Below, in pieces: positions 50,098 to 61,890 of a stretch of 64,000 bases of DNA. The DNA comes from Lamellibrachia columna (lineage: Eukaryota > Annelida > Polychaeta > Sabellida > Siboglinidae). Within the stretch, counting starts at the first letter, position 1, and every line of letters starts with the position of its first letter. Both the position numbers and the translations under genes were made by a program. The notes under the pieces were generated by a model. That model searched no databases and was not told the origin of the DNA. It saw nothing but the letters and a program-made list of their open reading frames with translations. The stretch lies in assembly GCA_963662155.1 (NCBI GenBank), contig OY759263.1, forward strand, positions 65,001 to 129,000, read 5' to 3'.

Positions 50098-51738
50098 GAA
50101 GCCACACATACCTCCCGCTTTAAGTTAAAGTTGTAATACATGTCAAGGGTATATGACTAGCTTATAAGATATAGCAGGTACAAACTAAAACATATATGAA
50201 AAAAGTAATTTGTAGATCGCCTACTGGAACACCGTGGAAACATTGCAATGATCACTTAAGTCCTAATGTTAATCACAAAACGTGTATTAATAGTTGTCTG
50301 ATTCACAATGCATGGCAATGCATAACGATTTTCCCCCGAGTGACAGTTGTCACTTTGGGAATTTTTTTTTTTAACGATTGACATGTGTCACTTAATACCG
50401 AAATGGTACAATTTGCGTGGATAAATGTCATAATTTGTCCCGGCGCCATATCACTCACAACGCATGTTTTTACATAACACATATTTCAAACACTGCTTAA
50501 CGGCCTTGTAACAGTGAGAGCAGATATTCTTGACTTGAACTAACAAAGGAAGAACAGCGTATGATAAGTCATGGGCACACAAACACAAATAATAGTTATT
50601 AAAACATAACCAGTTGTAGCGACATTTAAGAATATCACGCCAGTGGTAAACTAGGAATACCTTGTTGAACACACACCTTGTTGAACACATCTTAATTTCA
50701 TGTTTCTAGTAGCAAAATTCTCTCTCCAAATGAAAATGCGTTTGTATATACCTATTTCCATGCTTGCTAATAGGATAATGTTTGTTTGAGACTTTGCGTT
50801 AGTTCTATAAATGCCTGCCTCCCTTAATACTTCACAGGTAGTCTAGGTTACCTGGTTGTCATACAGCCGCGCTCGCGCTTATCGGTCGCGCAGGATAACA
50901 GCCCTCAATCAACCGGACAAGAATTCATATCATTATTTATTTTCCAAATGCAAAATGATGATTTAGATTTTATCAATGACACATGCTTTTGCATGTCATG
51001 TCACTGACATGATGTAGAGTAGAAATAACATATTGAATGCTTCCCGTTACATGTCAACAAAAACAAGAATGTTTTCTCAACACAAGCAGAGGATCCGTCA
51101 CTGACAGGTCCATATTCTGTTAAAGTGGAGCTACAAATGTTACCCGGTTCGCAGTCAAAGTGTCATAGTCTGCTAATGTGCCAGTTTCCCTGTTCAGAAA
51201 AAAAATTTCAAGGCGCAGAACAAAACCATGAAATTGGATACCTTCTCTAAGTCATTGGCGCTTCATTCGTACCCCATGGAACAGAACGTGAAGCAGTGAT
51301 CTAACCCTAAAAATGAAAGGCCTCCCTTAATGTGTCACTATAGTCTACGTCACCCCAATTTTATAGATTAGCGCATGAGCTTATCGATCGCACTGGTTAA
51401 CATCCGGTCATCCGGAGAAATGATCGGATTTTAAACTATTAGAACACATTCTGAGTAAACCAATAGCTTGATATTCTTCATTATAGTTGCACATGGTTAC
51501 TTTTTATTATCTCTTTAAGAGCATAGCCCAAAAACCATGACTTTTGTATAGCTTTAGCAAATAGGCACAGGAAAAGTTTAACATATTATCTTTTTTAAAT
51601 GGCGGTGTGTTTTACCTTTTGAACTGAACTTCTTCAAAAAATAGTATTTACTATTGAACATTATATACGAATATAAAAGCATAGATGCATATGTTTTGTG
51701 TTTGTATTAAGTAAAATACAACTTCAACTTCTCTCCAG
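50098..51738. other. Non-coding stretch with two dispersed-repeat copies
   Basis: Copies of the repeat family described at 40466 lie at 50833-50925 (partial: cttatcggtcgcgcaggat, aacagccctc) and 51325-51575 (fuller: cttatcgatcgcactggtta, gagtaaacca, ccatgacttttgt). Nothing else here can be supported. Confidence 0.6.
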
Positions 51739-51789
51739 CAAAGGCAACGAAAGCGCAAATGAGAAGTTGGAGGTAACAGTGGAGTACAG
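51739..51789 (+). CDS. Candidate exon: end of an immunoglobulin-like domain
   Basis: A strong acceptor (caacttctctccag) and a strong donor (acag|GTAAGC) enclose 51 bases, open only in phase 2 and symmetric 2-2. The peptide reads K-G-N-E-S-A-N-E-K-L-E-V-T-V-E-Y. This resembles the G-strand end of I-set Ig domains, where G-x-x-S-A-x-x-x-L-x-V-x-V-x-Y precedes the next domain. No companion exons were found, so it may be a chance pair of splice-like sites. Confidence 0.35.
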
Positions 51790-51974
51790 GTAAGCACACA
51801 CACCACACGCATGAACGCGCGCGTGCACACACACACACACACACCTAGGATAAAGCATTGGAGCGTATGAAAGAGCAGGAGAAGGACAGAATGTAAATTG
51901 AAAGCATCACAAAAGCAAGCTTGCACCGCCATGTCTTGTCAACATGCTACATCGGTATACATTGTAACCTTCAT

Positions 51975-52025
<51 letters not shown>

Positions 52026-52026
52026 T
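51975..52026. repeat. (TTG)n microsatellite
   Basis: About 17 copies of the trinucleotide. Confidence 0.97.
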
Positions 52027-52654
52027 AGCAAAGAAGGCGGGATGGATTAGAAGTCGGGAGAGTCTAACGGACGGACGAGTCGCACTTTGATTCCTATTCT
52101 GAAACCTTTGAAAAATGTATTTTCTTTTTATCAATCTCAGTTCAGCGGCCAATTACAGTTTCACTCGTTGGTGTTTATATTTGTGAGGACTGTTTGTTCA
52201 TTTGCCTGCTACATTCCAGTGATGACATTTTAATGGCAATGCTGGTGAAGTATGTATCATACATAGAAATGCATTGGTAATGCAGAAACACACTTTATCA
52301 CGTCATAATACAAAATATGAATTAACATCTCACCATTTTATTTCAGTGTAATACAATAATATATACATATGCATACTTACATACATGCGTACGTACGTAC
52401 ATACATACATACATAAATGCATAGTAATGTCTCGTTTATTTGGACAGTTCGGTTAGCAAGGATTTTGGCCAGATTAAAGAAGCGTGCTGGTTAACGAAAC
52501 ACTCTATTACCACCCATGCTACGATTATCGGTAATACACGTGTAATGTATGGTGATATTAAGATTTCTTCCTTATTTGATTGATATCCAGCTACTGAAAA
52601 GACCCTGAAAAGAAAAAAAGATGTAACTGTAATGTAGAAGCAATCACCGTGACG
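52027..52654. other. Non-coding stretch, possible pogo-like MITE start
   Basis: From 52425 the words aatgtctcgtttatttggac and cggttagcaa resemble the inner sequence of the following palindrome (gcgagacata, cttgcttatcc) and of pogo/Tigger-type ends. Ends are not defined. A short tacgtacatac run lies at 52388-52412. Confidence 0.35.
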
Positions 52655-53417
<763 letters not shown>

Positions 53418-53423
<6 letters not shown>

Positions 53424-55848
53424 AGGAGCCTGATCCCAAGACAGATTGAGACATCACCGATGTCATCTGGGTTACATATACACAGATTCCCAGTCGACGG
53501 CGTATCCCCATGTGAACTATTATGGTAGCACGACCAAAGCAATGACCTCCAGTCCCCAGCATTTCTCAAGTCAACGACCACGGGAGCGATTGCTCTGACG
53601 AGAGAGCAGAGGATGCTAAGAATCACTGGGTTCATATAGGCTCCCCGAAGAACATAACAATAGGAAGGTACAACACCAGATCACTACTTGGCGATGATAA
53701 ACTTATTGAACTTTAAAAGGAATTGGAAAATTTCTACTGTGACATTCTTGGGATCAGTGAAGCAAGGAGGAGAGGGGAAAACTATATCAGCTTAAAAGTG
53801 GGAACTTACTCTAGTCCAGAGGAAATGACAATAACAGCCACGGGGAGTAGGATTTCTTGTACATCGATATCTAACAGCAAACGTCATCAGTTTGAAAAGC
53901 ACTTCTTCAAGAGTTGCGCAAGTGATTGTCAAGTTGTCTAAAAGACAGAGGTTGCGTATTATTCAAGTCTATGCACCAACATCTACTCACCCCGAGGAAG
54001 AAGTAGATGCTATGTTTGAAGATATAAATGATACCTTGGACCAAGCTAACACAGCATACCATCATCATGGGCTATTCCAATGCCAAAGTTGGATCAAAAG
54101 CTCACAATCAAGAACGAACCATGAAAAACTTCGGAATAGGTAAACGAAATAAAAGGGGTGACAGTCTAATAGAATTCACTGAAAGTAGAAACTTCAAAAT
54201 CATGAATACTTTCTTCAAAAAGAAACATATAGAAATGGACACGGAAAGGTCCAGATGGAGAGACCAAGAACGAAATTGAATTTATCATAGCCAACAACCA
54301 TCAAGATCAACATACGTATAGAAAGGGCGAGACTAGTGAGAAAGAAGACCCCCACAATTTTAGATAGAATTACAAAACAAGTTTGATGCCTTGCATGATA
54401 AAGTAGACATAAATTTATGGTGTGAGAAAATCACGGACACCATCGCACAAAGTGCAATGAAGGTAGCAGGGAAAGAGATACATAAAAAAGCAGAACAACT
54501 TTCTGAGGATACACTTAAACTGTTAAAAATGAGAAGGGACTTGAAACAAGAAAAGGGAAATCAAAGGATAGTAAACGCAGAAACATGTAAAACCATCAGG
54601 AAACGGATGAAAGATGGAATCGGCCAATGTAATATGAAAAAGGTTGAACAGACCATCCAAGAGCAAAACGACAACTCATACTTGAAAAATAACGTATCCT
54701 GAAATTCAGAGACGGGAATGTAAGAAATGATAGAGATTAAATCATTAGAAGGGTAGAATAATTATATCAAGATCAGTATTCCCGTAAAAAGAAACAACCA
54801 AAATTCGATATCAACTTAGAAGAGGATCAAGTACCAGACGTCACAAGAGACGAAGTCAAAAAGGCCCAGAAATATATGAAGAAAGGCAAAGCACCAGAAG
54901 AAGATGTCCTAATAGAGCTCCTCAAAGAAGCAGGGACGTAGTATGCAAACAGCTTGCTGAACTCTCCACCCAGTGCATCAGATCAAACAAGATTCCAGGT
55001 AGCTGGACAAATGCCATCATCATACCTCTCAAATGTGTATAAATTATTCACCAAAGTTCTAACAAATCGCATTACTGATATCCTAGATGTTTTTCAACAA
55101 CTGACAACCTACATATAATAAACCAGATCATCCAAAAACATAAAGAATATAGGCAACTATTATGTATGGGTTTAATCGATTATGAGAAAGCCTTTGACAG
55201 CATTGTCATCCCAGCAGTTCTTGAAGATCTAGTGAACCAGGGTGTACATTCATCCTACACGAATATCATCAACACAATATACAACCTGGGTGTACATTCA
55301 TCCTACACGAATATCATCAACACAATATACAACCTGGGTGTACATTCATCCTACACGAATATCATCAACACAATATACAACCTGAGTGTACATTCATCCT
55401 ACACCAATATCATCAACACAATATACAACCAGGGTGTACATTCATCCTACACCAATATCATCAACACAATATACAACCTGGGTGTACATTCATCCTACAC
55501 GAATATCATCAACACAATATACAACCAGGGTGTACATTCATCCTACACCAATATCATCAACACAATATACAACCTGGGTGTACATTCATCCTACACCAAT
55601 ATCATCAACACAATATACAACCTGGGTGTACATTCATCCTACACCAATATCATCAACACAATATACAACCAGGGTGTACATTCATCCAACCGTCAGACTC
55701 CACAAAGATAGCAACAAGATCAATATAGATAGAGGGGTAAGACAGGGGGACACATTCTCACCTAAATTGTGTAATGCTGCCCTAAAAGGAATATTCAGGA
55801 GGTTAGACTGGGATAGAAAGGGAATCAACATGTGATCATCTGAAATGG
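53418..55848 (+). pseudogene. RTE-like LINE, 5' part: endonuclease and RT up to the catalytic motif
   Basis: A leader (53418-53660) is followed by endonuclease pieces: N-T-R-S-L-L-G near 53670, I-S-E-A-R-R near 53750, V-Y-A-P-T near 53970, then N-A-K-V-G-S-K and R-N-E-I-D-F-I-I-A-N-N near 54270. The linker (54391-54702) follows. RT pieces are Y-M-K-K-G-K-A-P near 54875, I-D-Y-E-K-A-F-D-S near 55175 and G-V-R-Q-G-D-T near 55735. The element stops at H-L-K-W (55837-55848), exactly where F-A-D-D should follow. The A-V-D-I-V-L-I continuation is found 3.9 kb downstream at 59749. At least six frameshifts are present. Segment 55241-55690 has become a 48-bp tandem repeat. Confidence 0.85.
55241..55690 (+). 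repeat. 48-bp minisatellite grown from RT coding sequence
   Basis: There are nine full units and one partial unit of 48 bases. Each encodes the same 16 residues (G-V-H-S-S-Y-T-N-I-I-N-T-I-Y-N-L/Q), the RTE segment between the A-F-D-S palm motif and V-R-L-H. Units differ by one or two bases (cacgaat/caccaat, cctggg/ccaggg). The reading frame stays open through all copies, and the frame changes just after the last. Confidence 0.95.
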
Positions 55849-56157
55849 TGATCAACTTAACCATCTTAAGTCTCAAGTGGTTTACTCCAAACAGCCCAAA
55901 CTTGGGCTAACGCATGAGTTTGTGGTGGACTGTGCGCATGCGCTGTGGGTGGTACATTCGACTAAAAGACTAGTATCATTAATGTTGCTGAAATGGTTTT
56001 TATCTGATAGTTTTATTTATTTCATGTATAGGATGTTAAACGAAAATAGGTTTAATAGGTTGGTTATGCATATGGATACTGTCGCTGCCTTGCCACATAC
56101 ACACGTAAACAGTCTCCATACCCACACCATGGATAAGTTTACGCTGAGCACTGTGTT

Positions 56158-57610
56158 TTAAAGGCAGTTTAGGTGAGGAGGTGTGGTGAAAGGGAGTTCC
56201 ATAATAGCTTCTTGAAATAATTTTGGGTTTTTTATGTTGGTAATTTTTGGTGGAATCATATTCCATATGCGAATGGCTCGGAGATAAAATGAAAAGACCA
56301 TTGCATTTATACGACACCTGGGGGCTATGTATTGTCCACGGGTTCGAGAGCGGGTTAGTAGGCCTGGAGTGGGGGTGATCTCAATAATGTTGTTTAGAAT
56401 TTTGTAGAAGGTTGTGGCTTGTTTAATAATGCGTCTTCGTTCGAGTGTTGGCCATCCAAGGGCAGTAATTAGATCTGCTGGATTTGTGTTCCGTCTGTAA
56501 TAATTTTTAACAAATCTGGCAGCAGAGTGTTGCACTCTTTCAAGGCTTTTAATTTGTGAAAAGGTGTGGGGATTCCATATGGGTGAAGAGTATTCGAGTT
56601 TTGGCCGGATTAGCATGTTGTAGGCTGTTTGTTTAACTTCGGGTTCACATAGGCCAAGAGTTCGTTTAATCATGCCTAAAAAATTCGAAAATTTTGAAGT
56701 TATGTCAGTGACGTGATTTGTCCAGGTTAATTTGGAATCCAATTTTACTCCGATATATGAGTGGCTGGATACAGTGGATAATGGCTGGACAGAATGCGAG
56801 TACTTGTGTGGGCTGGGTTTAGTTTTGTTTGTTATTGGAAGGTGGACACATTTAGATACATAAAATTCCATTTGCCATTTGTCTGACCATGTTTGGAATT
56901 GGCTTAGGTCAGTTTGGAGAATTTCGTGGTCGGTTTTTGAAGAAATTTTACGATATATAATACTATCATCTGCAAAAAGGCGCATAGAAGATTTGATGTT
57001 CCCATTTATGTCATTTATGTAGAGTAAGAAGAGGACAGGTCCTAGAACTGAACCCTGTGGGACACCAGATGTGACATCTGTGATGTCCGACAGGGCACCG
57101 TTAACTGAGACTCTCTGTTTGCGGTTAGATAGAAAATAATTGATACCATTTTGAGTGTTTCCAGTGATTCCGTAGGAGGTCAATTTTGATAGAAGCCGTA
57201 GGTGAGGCACTTTGTCGAAGGCTTTGGCAAAGTCAAGCAGGATTGCGTCAATTTGGGTCTTGTTGTCCATAGCAGTCATCCAGTCGTGGACTGTCTCAAT
57301 GAGTTGAGATTCACAAGACAGTCCCGACTGGAATCCGTGTTGGAAGTGGAGAATGATGTTATGCTTGTGCAGGTGTTTTCACATGTTGCTTAGGGTGATA
57401 TGTTCCATTACTTTACAGAGGATGCAGGTTAGTGATATGGGTCTGTAGTTAGCCGGGTCAGATTTGTGGCTCTTTTTGTGTATATGAGTTACTAATGTTT
57501 GTAGCCAGTCGTTAGGAAGTTTACCTGTGTTGTATGACTGTTGAAACATTTGGGTGATGCTGGGAGCTATCTGCTTTGCAGTTTCTTTAAGGACTCTAGC
57601 TGGGACTTCA
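56158..57610 (-). pseudogene. Family H reverse transcriptase, one stop in an otherwise open frame
   Basis: The frame 56158-57279 (373 codons) has A-F-D-K-V-P near 57220, S-G-V-P-Q-G-S-V-L-G near 57050, catalytic F-A-D-D at 56965-56976, the thumb with R-P-K-L-E-Y-S, and a full C-terminal domain with R-S-R-T-R-G-Q-Y-I and I-R-I-W-N-M-I-P. The same frame continues upstream to about 57600 (I-S-L-T, H-G-F-Q-S-G) apart from one TGA near 57379. The catalytic core is intact. Expression in its present state would need readthrough or repair. Confidence 0.88.
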
Positions 57611-58860
57611 TCTGGGAAGTGGGATGTTCGGGTAAGTAGAGGGGGCTATTTGGGAGATGGGGTGCTTTTCTTGGGTAAATACAGAGCTAAATTGGTTGTT
57701 TAGGGCATTTGCTTTATCACGATCATTTATTATTGGTTGGTCGTTTACTCGAAGTGTGGGAATGCCAATGTTTTCTCGTTTATTTGCCTTAATAAATGAC
57801 CAGAATCGTTTTGGATTAGTTTTCAGGCTGTCTCCAATATGGTTGTTAACATAGTCTTTGTAAGATTTTGCCAATGCTTTAGTAGCTTGCTTTCGGAGTT
57901 CCTTATTTTTTTCCCAGTCATTGTTTAGTCCAGTTAGCTTTGCCTTTTTTTGGCTTTTGTTTCGTCTTCTCTGCATTCTAATTAGTTCACGTGTTATCCA
58001 GGGGAGGTGGGTTTTAGCTTTTGCGTATTGTCTAGGTATGTTATTGTTAATCAAGGTAGTCAGACGTTCGCTGAAAAAGGTCCAGTTTATGTCTATATTT
58101 ATGTCTATATGTTTATGTGAGTTGGGGTCCATGTCAAAGTACTCAAGATTTAGTTTGTCTATGTCGTCTTTGAGTTTGTCCCAGTCTGCTGATTTGTAAC
58201 TATAAACTTTGGGGGGGTTTCTTGTTGCGAACTGGGTTTAAGTTGACATTGAAGGTCACAGATTCGTGATCGCTCATACCAGGAGTGGTATGGGTGTTGA
58301 TGATAATGGAGGGATTTGAGGTGAGTATGAGGTCAAGAATGTTACCAGAAGCGATTCGTGTGGGGTCGTTTACTATGTTTTGCAGCCCAAAGTCGTTAGT
58401 TATTTCTAGTAGTTTGTTATGCTTGCTAGCAGTGCTGTTATTAGTGGTCTGGTGATTTGTCCAGTTGATATCAGGGAGGTTAAAATCTCCAGCTATGACT
58501 ACATTAGGGGGAGTTTTGTGTGATCTATATAGTTTAGTTAGAGAGTCATGCAGAGCTTCAAGGGATTGGAGGTGGTCATTTGGGGGTCGATAATAAGATG
58601 CAAATTATATGCATTTGTTTCATGCAAAGTGAATTTTTGTCCAAATTATTTCACAATTTGAGTTTAAATTTTGGAGGGGTTCAGCTACAAAGGACTCCAC
58701 CGCCATGGACATTCCTGTCCTTTCAAAGTTGAGTGGTAGGAAAGAGTACGTAGCATAGTTTGCATCTAATTTAGTTTCAACTAGAAATATGATGTCTGGG
58801 TTATTATATTGAATAGTTAGCTATAATTGGGTTTCTTTTTCTATGCTCTTAACGCTGTTG
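57608..58860 (-). pseudogene. Family H endonuclease and linker, degraded
   Basis: The minus strand reads I-I-F-L-V-E-T-K-L near 58790 (the catalytic Glu), A-G-D-F-N-L-P-D near 58490 and G-M-S-D-H-E near 58280, the three main AP-endonuclease motifs. Stops lie at about 58836, 58616 and 58601. The linker frame 57608-58132 has K-R-F-W-S-F-I and A-L-N-N-Q-F-S-S-V-F-T. A frameshift near 57640 separates it from the RT. Confidence 0.8.
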
Positions 58861-58864
58861 GTGT

Positions 58865-59400
58865 TTATAAAAAATCATTTAAGTGTGTTTCCTTGGGTTT
58901 TCTTGTGACGTTCGGGGGTTGAAGTGTTTTGGGGATTGAGGCAAAAATTAAGCCTGCATTTTGTGATGTGTGGAGTGTTGGGGTACTAAGCATAGAGCGG
59001 TCAGACTGGGTGTTGGTGGAATTGGATTGCTCATTTCTAGATGGAGAAGTGGTAATATTTGGAATTCGGCGCCCATATGGGCCAGGGTTTGGGTGGATGT
59101 CGCCTGAAAGTGCGATCAGTCTGCTGAGGTAGTAGGTACATATGTGTAACAATGTCTGATTTGAATTTGATTTTGGGTGGGAATTTAATTCGGGGTTTCA
59201 AAGTTAGGGCATAATATTTTGGTTTAATTTTGAGATTTGATCGAGATACGCGTTGACATGTTCCAATGATCGTTGCTATTAGGAGAATGACGGTGATAAT
59301 TTGTGTTAACCCAAGATTCATCCGCGTGGAATGCGGGACTAGGTGAGGGGAATATTTCCTAAAAGGACATCTGAATTGGAATATATTTTGTAGCATGGTT
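58865..59400 (-). pseudogene. Family H N-terminal region with 2A-like ribosome-skipping motif
   Basis: The frame starting at 59152 reads S-G-D-I-H-P-N-P-G-P at 59078-59107, preceded by hydrophobic residues (Y-L-S-R-L-I-A-L). This matches the 2A core D-x-x-x-N-P-G-P, at which ribosomes skip the Gly-Pro bond. 2A-like sequences at the N terminus of ORF2 are known from CR1-type retrotransposons of several marine invertebrates. Here H-P replaces the usual E-E/E-S; related G-D-x-H-P-N-P-G-P forms occur, and I cannot say whether this one skips. An overlapping frame (59037-59396) carries a hydrophobic segment (I-I-T-V-I-L-L-I-A-T-I-I-G), probably the original upstream part displaced by a frameshift. 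The frame after the motif is open to 58865. Confidence 0.7.
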
Positions 59401-59745
59401 TTCTGAAAGTTAGATCCAAATGCAAACAGTGGCGACTTGAAGAAAAGTAAGCTTACTAATGAAATGCTTAACGATAAAATGAAAAGATCTCACCCGGACG
59501 GCGCCGGCAGTGGAAGTCCGCCATCTTGGAAATGTTGGTTCATGTGTTGCGATAAAGGGTGTTGTTTTGATTAATTGCGTTTGTTGTCATTTGGTTTGTC
59601 TGGTTCTGCGTGATCAGTGGATTATGTTGAGTTGTTGTACCAGTTGTGGTCAGTCTTTGTGTTGGTGAACATGTTGTGTTGGTGAAATGTGTGGAGCGAT
59701 GTAACGGACTCGTACCACCCCGACGCATGCGCACTTCTTCAGTGT

Positions 59746-59931
59746 TGTGCTGTTGACATTGTTCTTATTACAAACAATGCAGAAGAATTAGAGGAAATGT
59801 TAGATGACATCAATAAGGAAAGTAACAATATTGGATTAAGAATCAACATGAAAAAGACAAAAGTCATGTTCAACACTTACGCTAAAGTCATACAAATTAA
59901 AGTTCACGACGATATTATAGAAACAGCCGAC

Positions 59932-60000
<69 letters not shown>
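59746..60000 (+). pseudogene. RTE-like LINE, 3' part, ending in a TA tract
   Basis: The frame reads A-V-D-I-V-L-I-T-N-N-A-E-E-L-E-E-M-L and N-M-K-K-T-K-V-M-F-N-T, the stretch from the catalytic motif into the thumb of RTE reverse transcriptases. A-V-D replaces A-D-D. It resumes where the copy at 53418-55848 stops. It continues to E-T-A-D-N and then dissolves into TA repeats at 59936, exactly where Y-I-Y-L-G is expected. Confidence 0.8.
59936..59999. repeat. (TA)n tract at a coding TATATAT motif
   Basis: About 62 bases of TA replacing the codons for the conserved Y-I-Y of an RTE reverse transcriptase. Confidence 0.95.
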
Positions 60001-60002
<2 letters not shown>

Positions 60003-60165
60003 GAAGAGCTCAGTTCCAAAACGAGGTATACACCATTTTGTAAAAATAAATCCGCTCATCACTTAACATTTTAATGATGACATTAACTTTTTTAACAAAA
60101 CGCGTTATAAGCCATTGCAAATGCTTCTAACGGCAACGTTTTTTTTCCAAAACTGCGGTAAGCGC

Positions 60166-60217
60166 CACGTGTTTTTATCTAAAGGCGATATGCGCCTCAG
60201 CGGCTGACCTATATAAA
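60166..60217 (+). promoter_or_regulatory. E-box and TATA box
   Basis: CACGTG lies at 60166-60171 and TATATAAA at 60210-60217, about 80 bases upstream of an ATG at 60294. The spacing fits a TATA-driven start near 60240. No experimental support. Confidence 0.4.
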
Positions 60218-60293
60218 TGTGGGTCACGCTTCAAGCTGACTAAGCAGTGAAAGCACATGTTTTGCGTTCGTCGTGGCTAGTTTGTCTGATGAA

Positions 60294-60437
60294 ATGGAGG
60301 GGTCCGATGACATGTCTGAGCCTGTCCTACCGTCTCCAGTAGGAAGAAAGCGTAGTTTGAATAAACAGATGCACCAAAAAGAGATCAGCAAACGAATTCG
60401 ACATTCCGGCGGCGGTGAAATACCGAGCATCGCCTAA
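60294..60437 (+). CDS. Short basic/acidic ORF, possible first exon
   Basis: A 47-codon frame begins M-E-G-S-D-D-M-S-E-P and then turns basic: G-R-K-R-S-L-N-K-Q-M-H-Q-K-E-I-S-K-R-I-R-H-S-G. The same frame extends upstream without a stop for a few codons (A-S-L-S-D-E). The pattern K-R-x-x-N followed by K-R-x-R-x-S-G resembles the start of a family of uncharacterised, probably transposon-derived animal proteins, as I recall them. A GTGAAA at 60416 could be a splice donor, in which case the stop at 60435 is intronic. A TATA box precedes it and a minisatellite follows. Function unknown. Confidence 0.4.
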   Translation: MEGSDDMSEPVLPSPVGRKRSLNKQMHQKEISKRIRHSGGGEIPSIA

Positions 60438-60439
60438 TA

Positions 60440-61386
60440 GCATAGGAAGGCAGATCACGCCGGGCTGTGTCGTCGGAAGACATATCACGCTGGGCTGTGT
60501 CATCGGAAGACAGATCACGCTGGGCTGTCTCATCAGAAGACAGATCACGCCGGGCTGTGTCATCGGAAGGCAGATCACGCCGGGCTGTGTCATCGGAAGA
60601 CATATCACGCCGGGCTGTGTCATCGGAAGGCAGATCACGCCGGGATGTGTCATCGGAAGGCAGATCACGCTGGGTTGTGTCATCGGAAGGCAGATCACGC
60701 TGGGCTGTGTCATCGGAAGGCAGATCACGCTGGGCTGTGTCATTGGAAGACAGATCACGCTGGGCTGTGTCATCGGAAGGCATATCACGCTGGGCTGTGT
60801 CATCGGAATGCAGATCACGCTGGGCTGTGTCACGCCGGGCTGTGTCAGACTGAGCTGTGTCACGCTGGGCTGTGTCATGCTGGGCTGTGTCACGCTGGGC
60901 TGTGTCACGCTGGGCTGTGTCACGCTGGTCTGTGTCACGCTGGGCTGTGTCAGACTGAGCTGTGTCACGCTGGCCTGTGTCATGCTGGACTGTGTCATGC
61001 AGGACTGTGTCACGCTGGGCTGTTTCACGCTGGACTGTGTCACGCTGGTCTGTGTCACGCTGGGCTGTGTCACGCTGGGCTGTGTCACGCTGGGCTGTGT
61101 CACGCTGGGCTGTGTCACGCTGGGCTGTGTCACGCTGGGCTGTGTCATGCTGGGCTGTATCACGCTGGGCTGTGTCACGCTGGGCTGTGTCACGCTGGGC
61201 TGTGTCACGCTGGGCTGTGTCATGCTGGGCTGTGTCACGCTGGGCTGTGTCATGCTGGGCTGTATCACGCTGGGCTGTGTCACGCTGGGCTGTGTCACGC
61301 TGGGCTGTGTCATGCTGGGCTGTGTCACGCTGGGCTGTGTCATGCTGGGCTGTGTCACGCTGGGCTGGGCTGGGCTGGGCTGGGCT
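60440..61386. repeat. 30-bp then 15-bp minisatellite, 0.94 kb
   Basis: From 60440 to about 60825 the unit is 30 bases (ggcagatcacgctgggctgt plus gtcatcggaa). From there to about 61365 only its 15-base core (cacgctgggctgtgt) repeats, about 36 times, and it ends in (tgggc)n. Because both periods are multiples of three, frames of over 340 codons exist on both strands. They are low-complexity artefacts. Confidence 0.95.
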
Positions 61387-61439
61387 AACTATTTGAACTC
61401 TATTTCCGGTAAGATCGAAATTTTTTATTCTAACTTGTA

Positions 61440-61577
61440 ATCTTCATTAGTCCCAATTTCAACTTTCATTATGTCATGATGTTACAACCAGAGATTGTTA
61501 ATATATTAAGATATATACTTGTTATTCTATATACTTCTTGATGTTGCGAACACATTATGTTACGTAATAAATGTGCA
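61440..61577. other. Short non-coding spacer
   Basis: AT-rich; nothing supported. Confidence 0.4.

Positions 61578-61890
<313 letters not shown>

Larger units (their letters stand above)
55849..59745 (-). mobile_element. CR1-group LINE with 2A-like motif (family H), nested in the RTE element
   Basis: A minus-strand element runs from its N-terminal region near 59700-58865 through the endonuclease (58860-58200), linker (57608-58132) and RT plus C-terminal domain (56158-57610) to a 3' UTR (about 56160-55850). It sits between the two halves of an RTE-like element whose reading would otherwise join at its F-A-D-D motif, so it inserted into that element. Its RT is far better preserved than its host. 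Confidence 0.85.

Noticed and set aside
60327..61440. Open frames of 341 and 343 codons on opposite strands
   Set aside because: They are produced by 30- and 15-base repeats, whose periods are multiples of three; composition is low-complexity and no domain is present.
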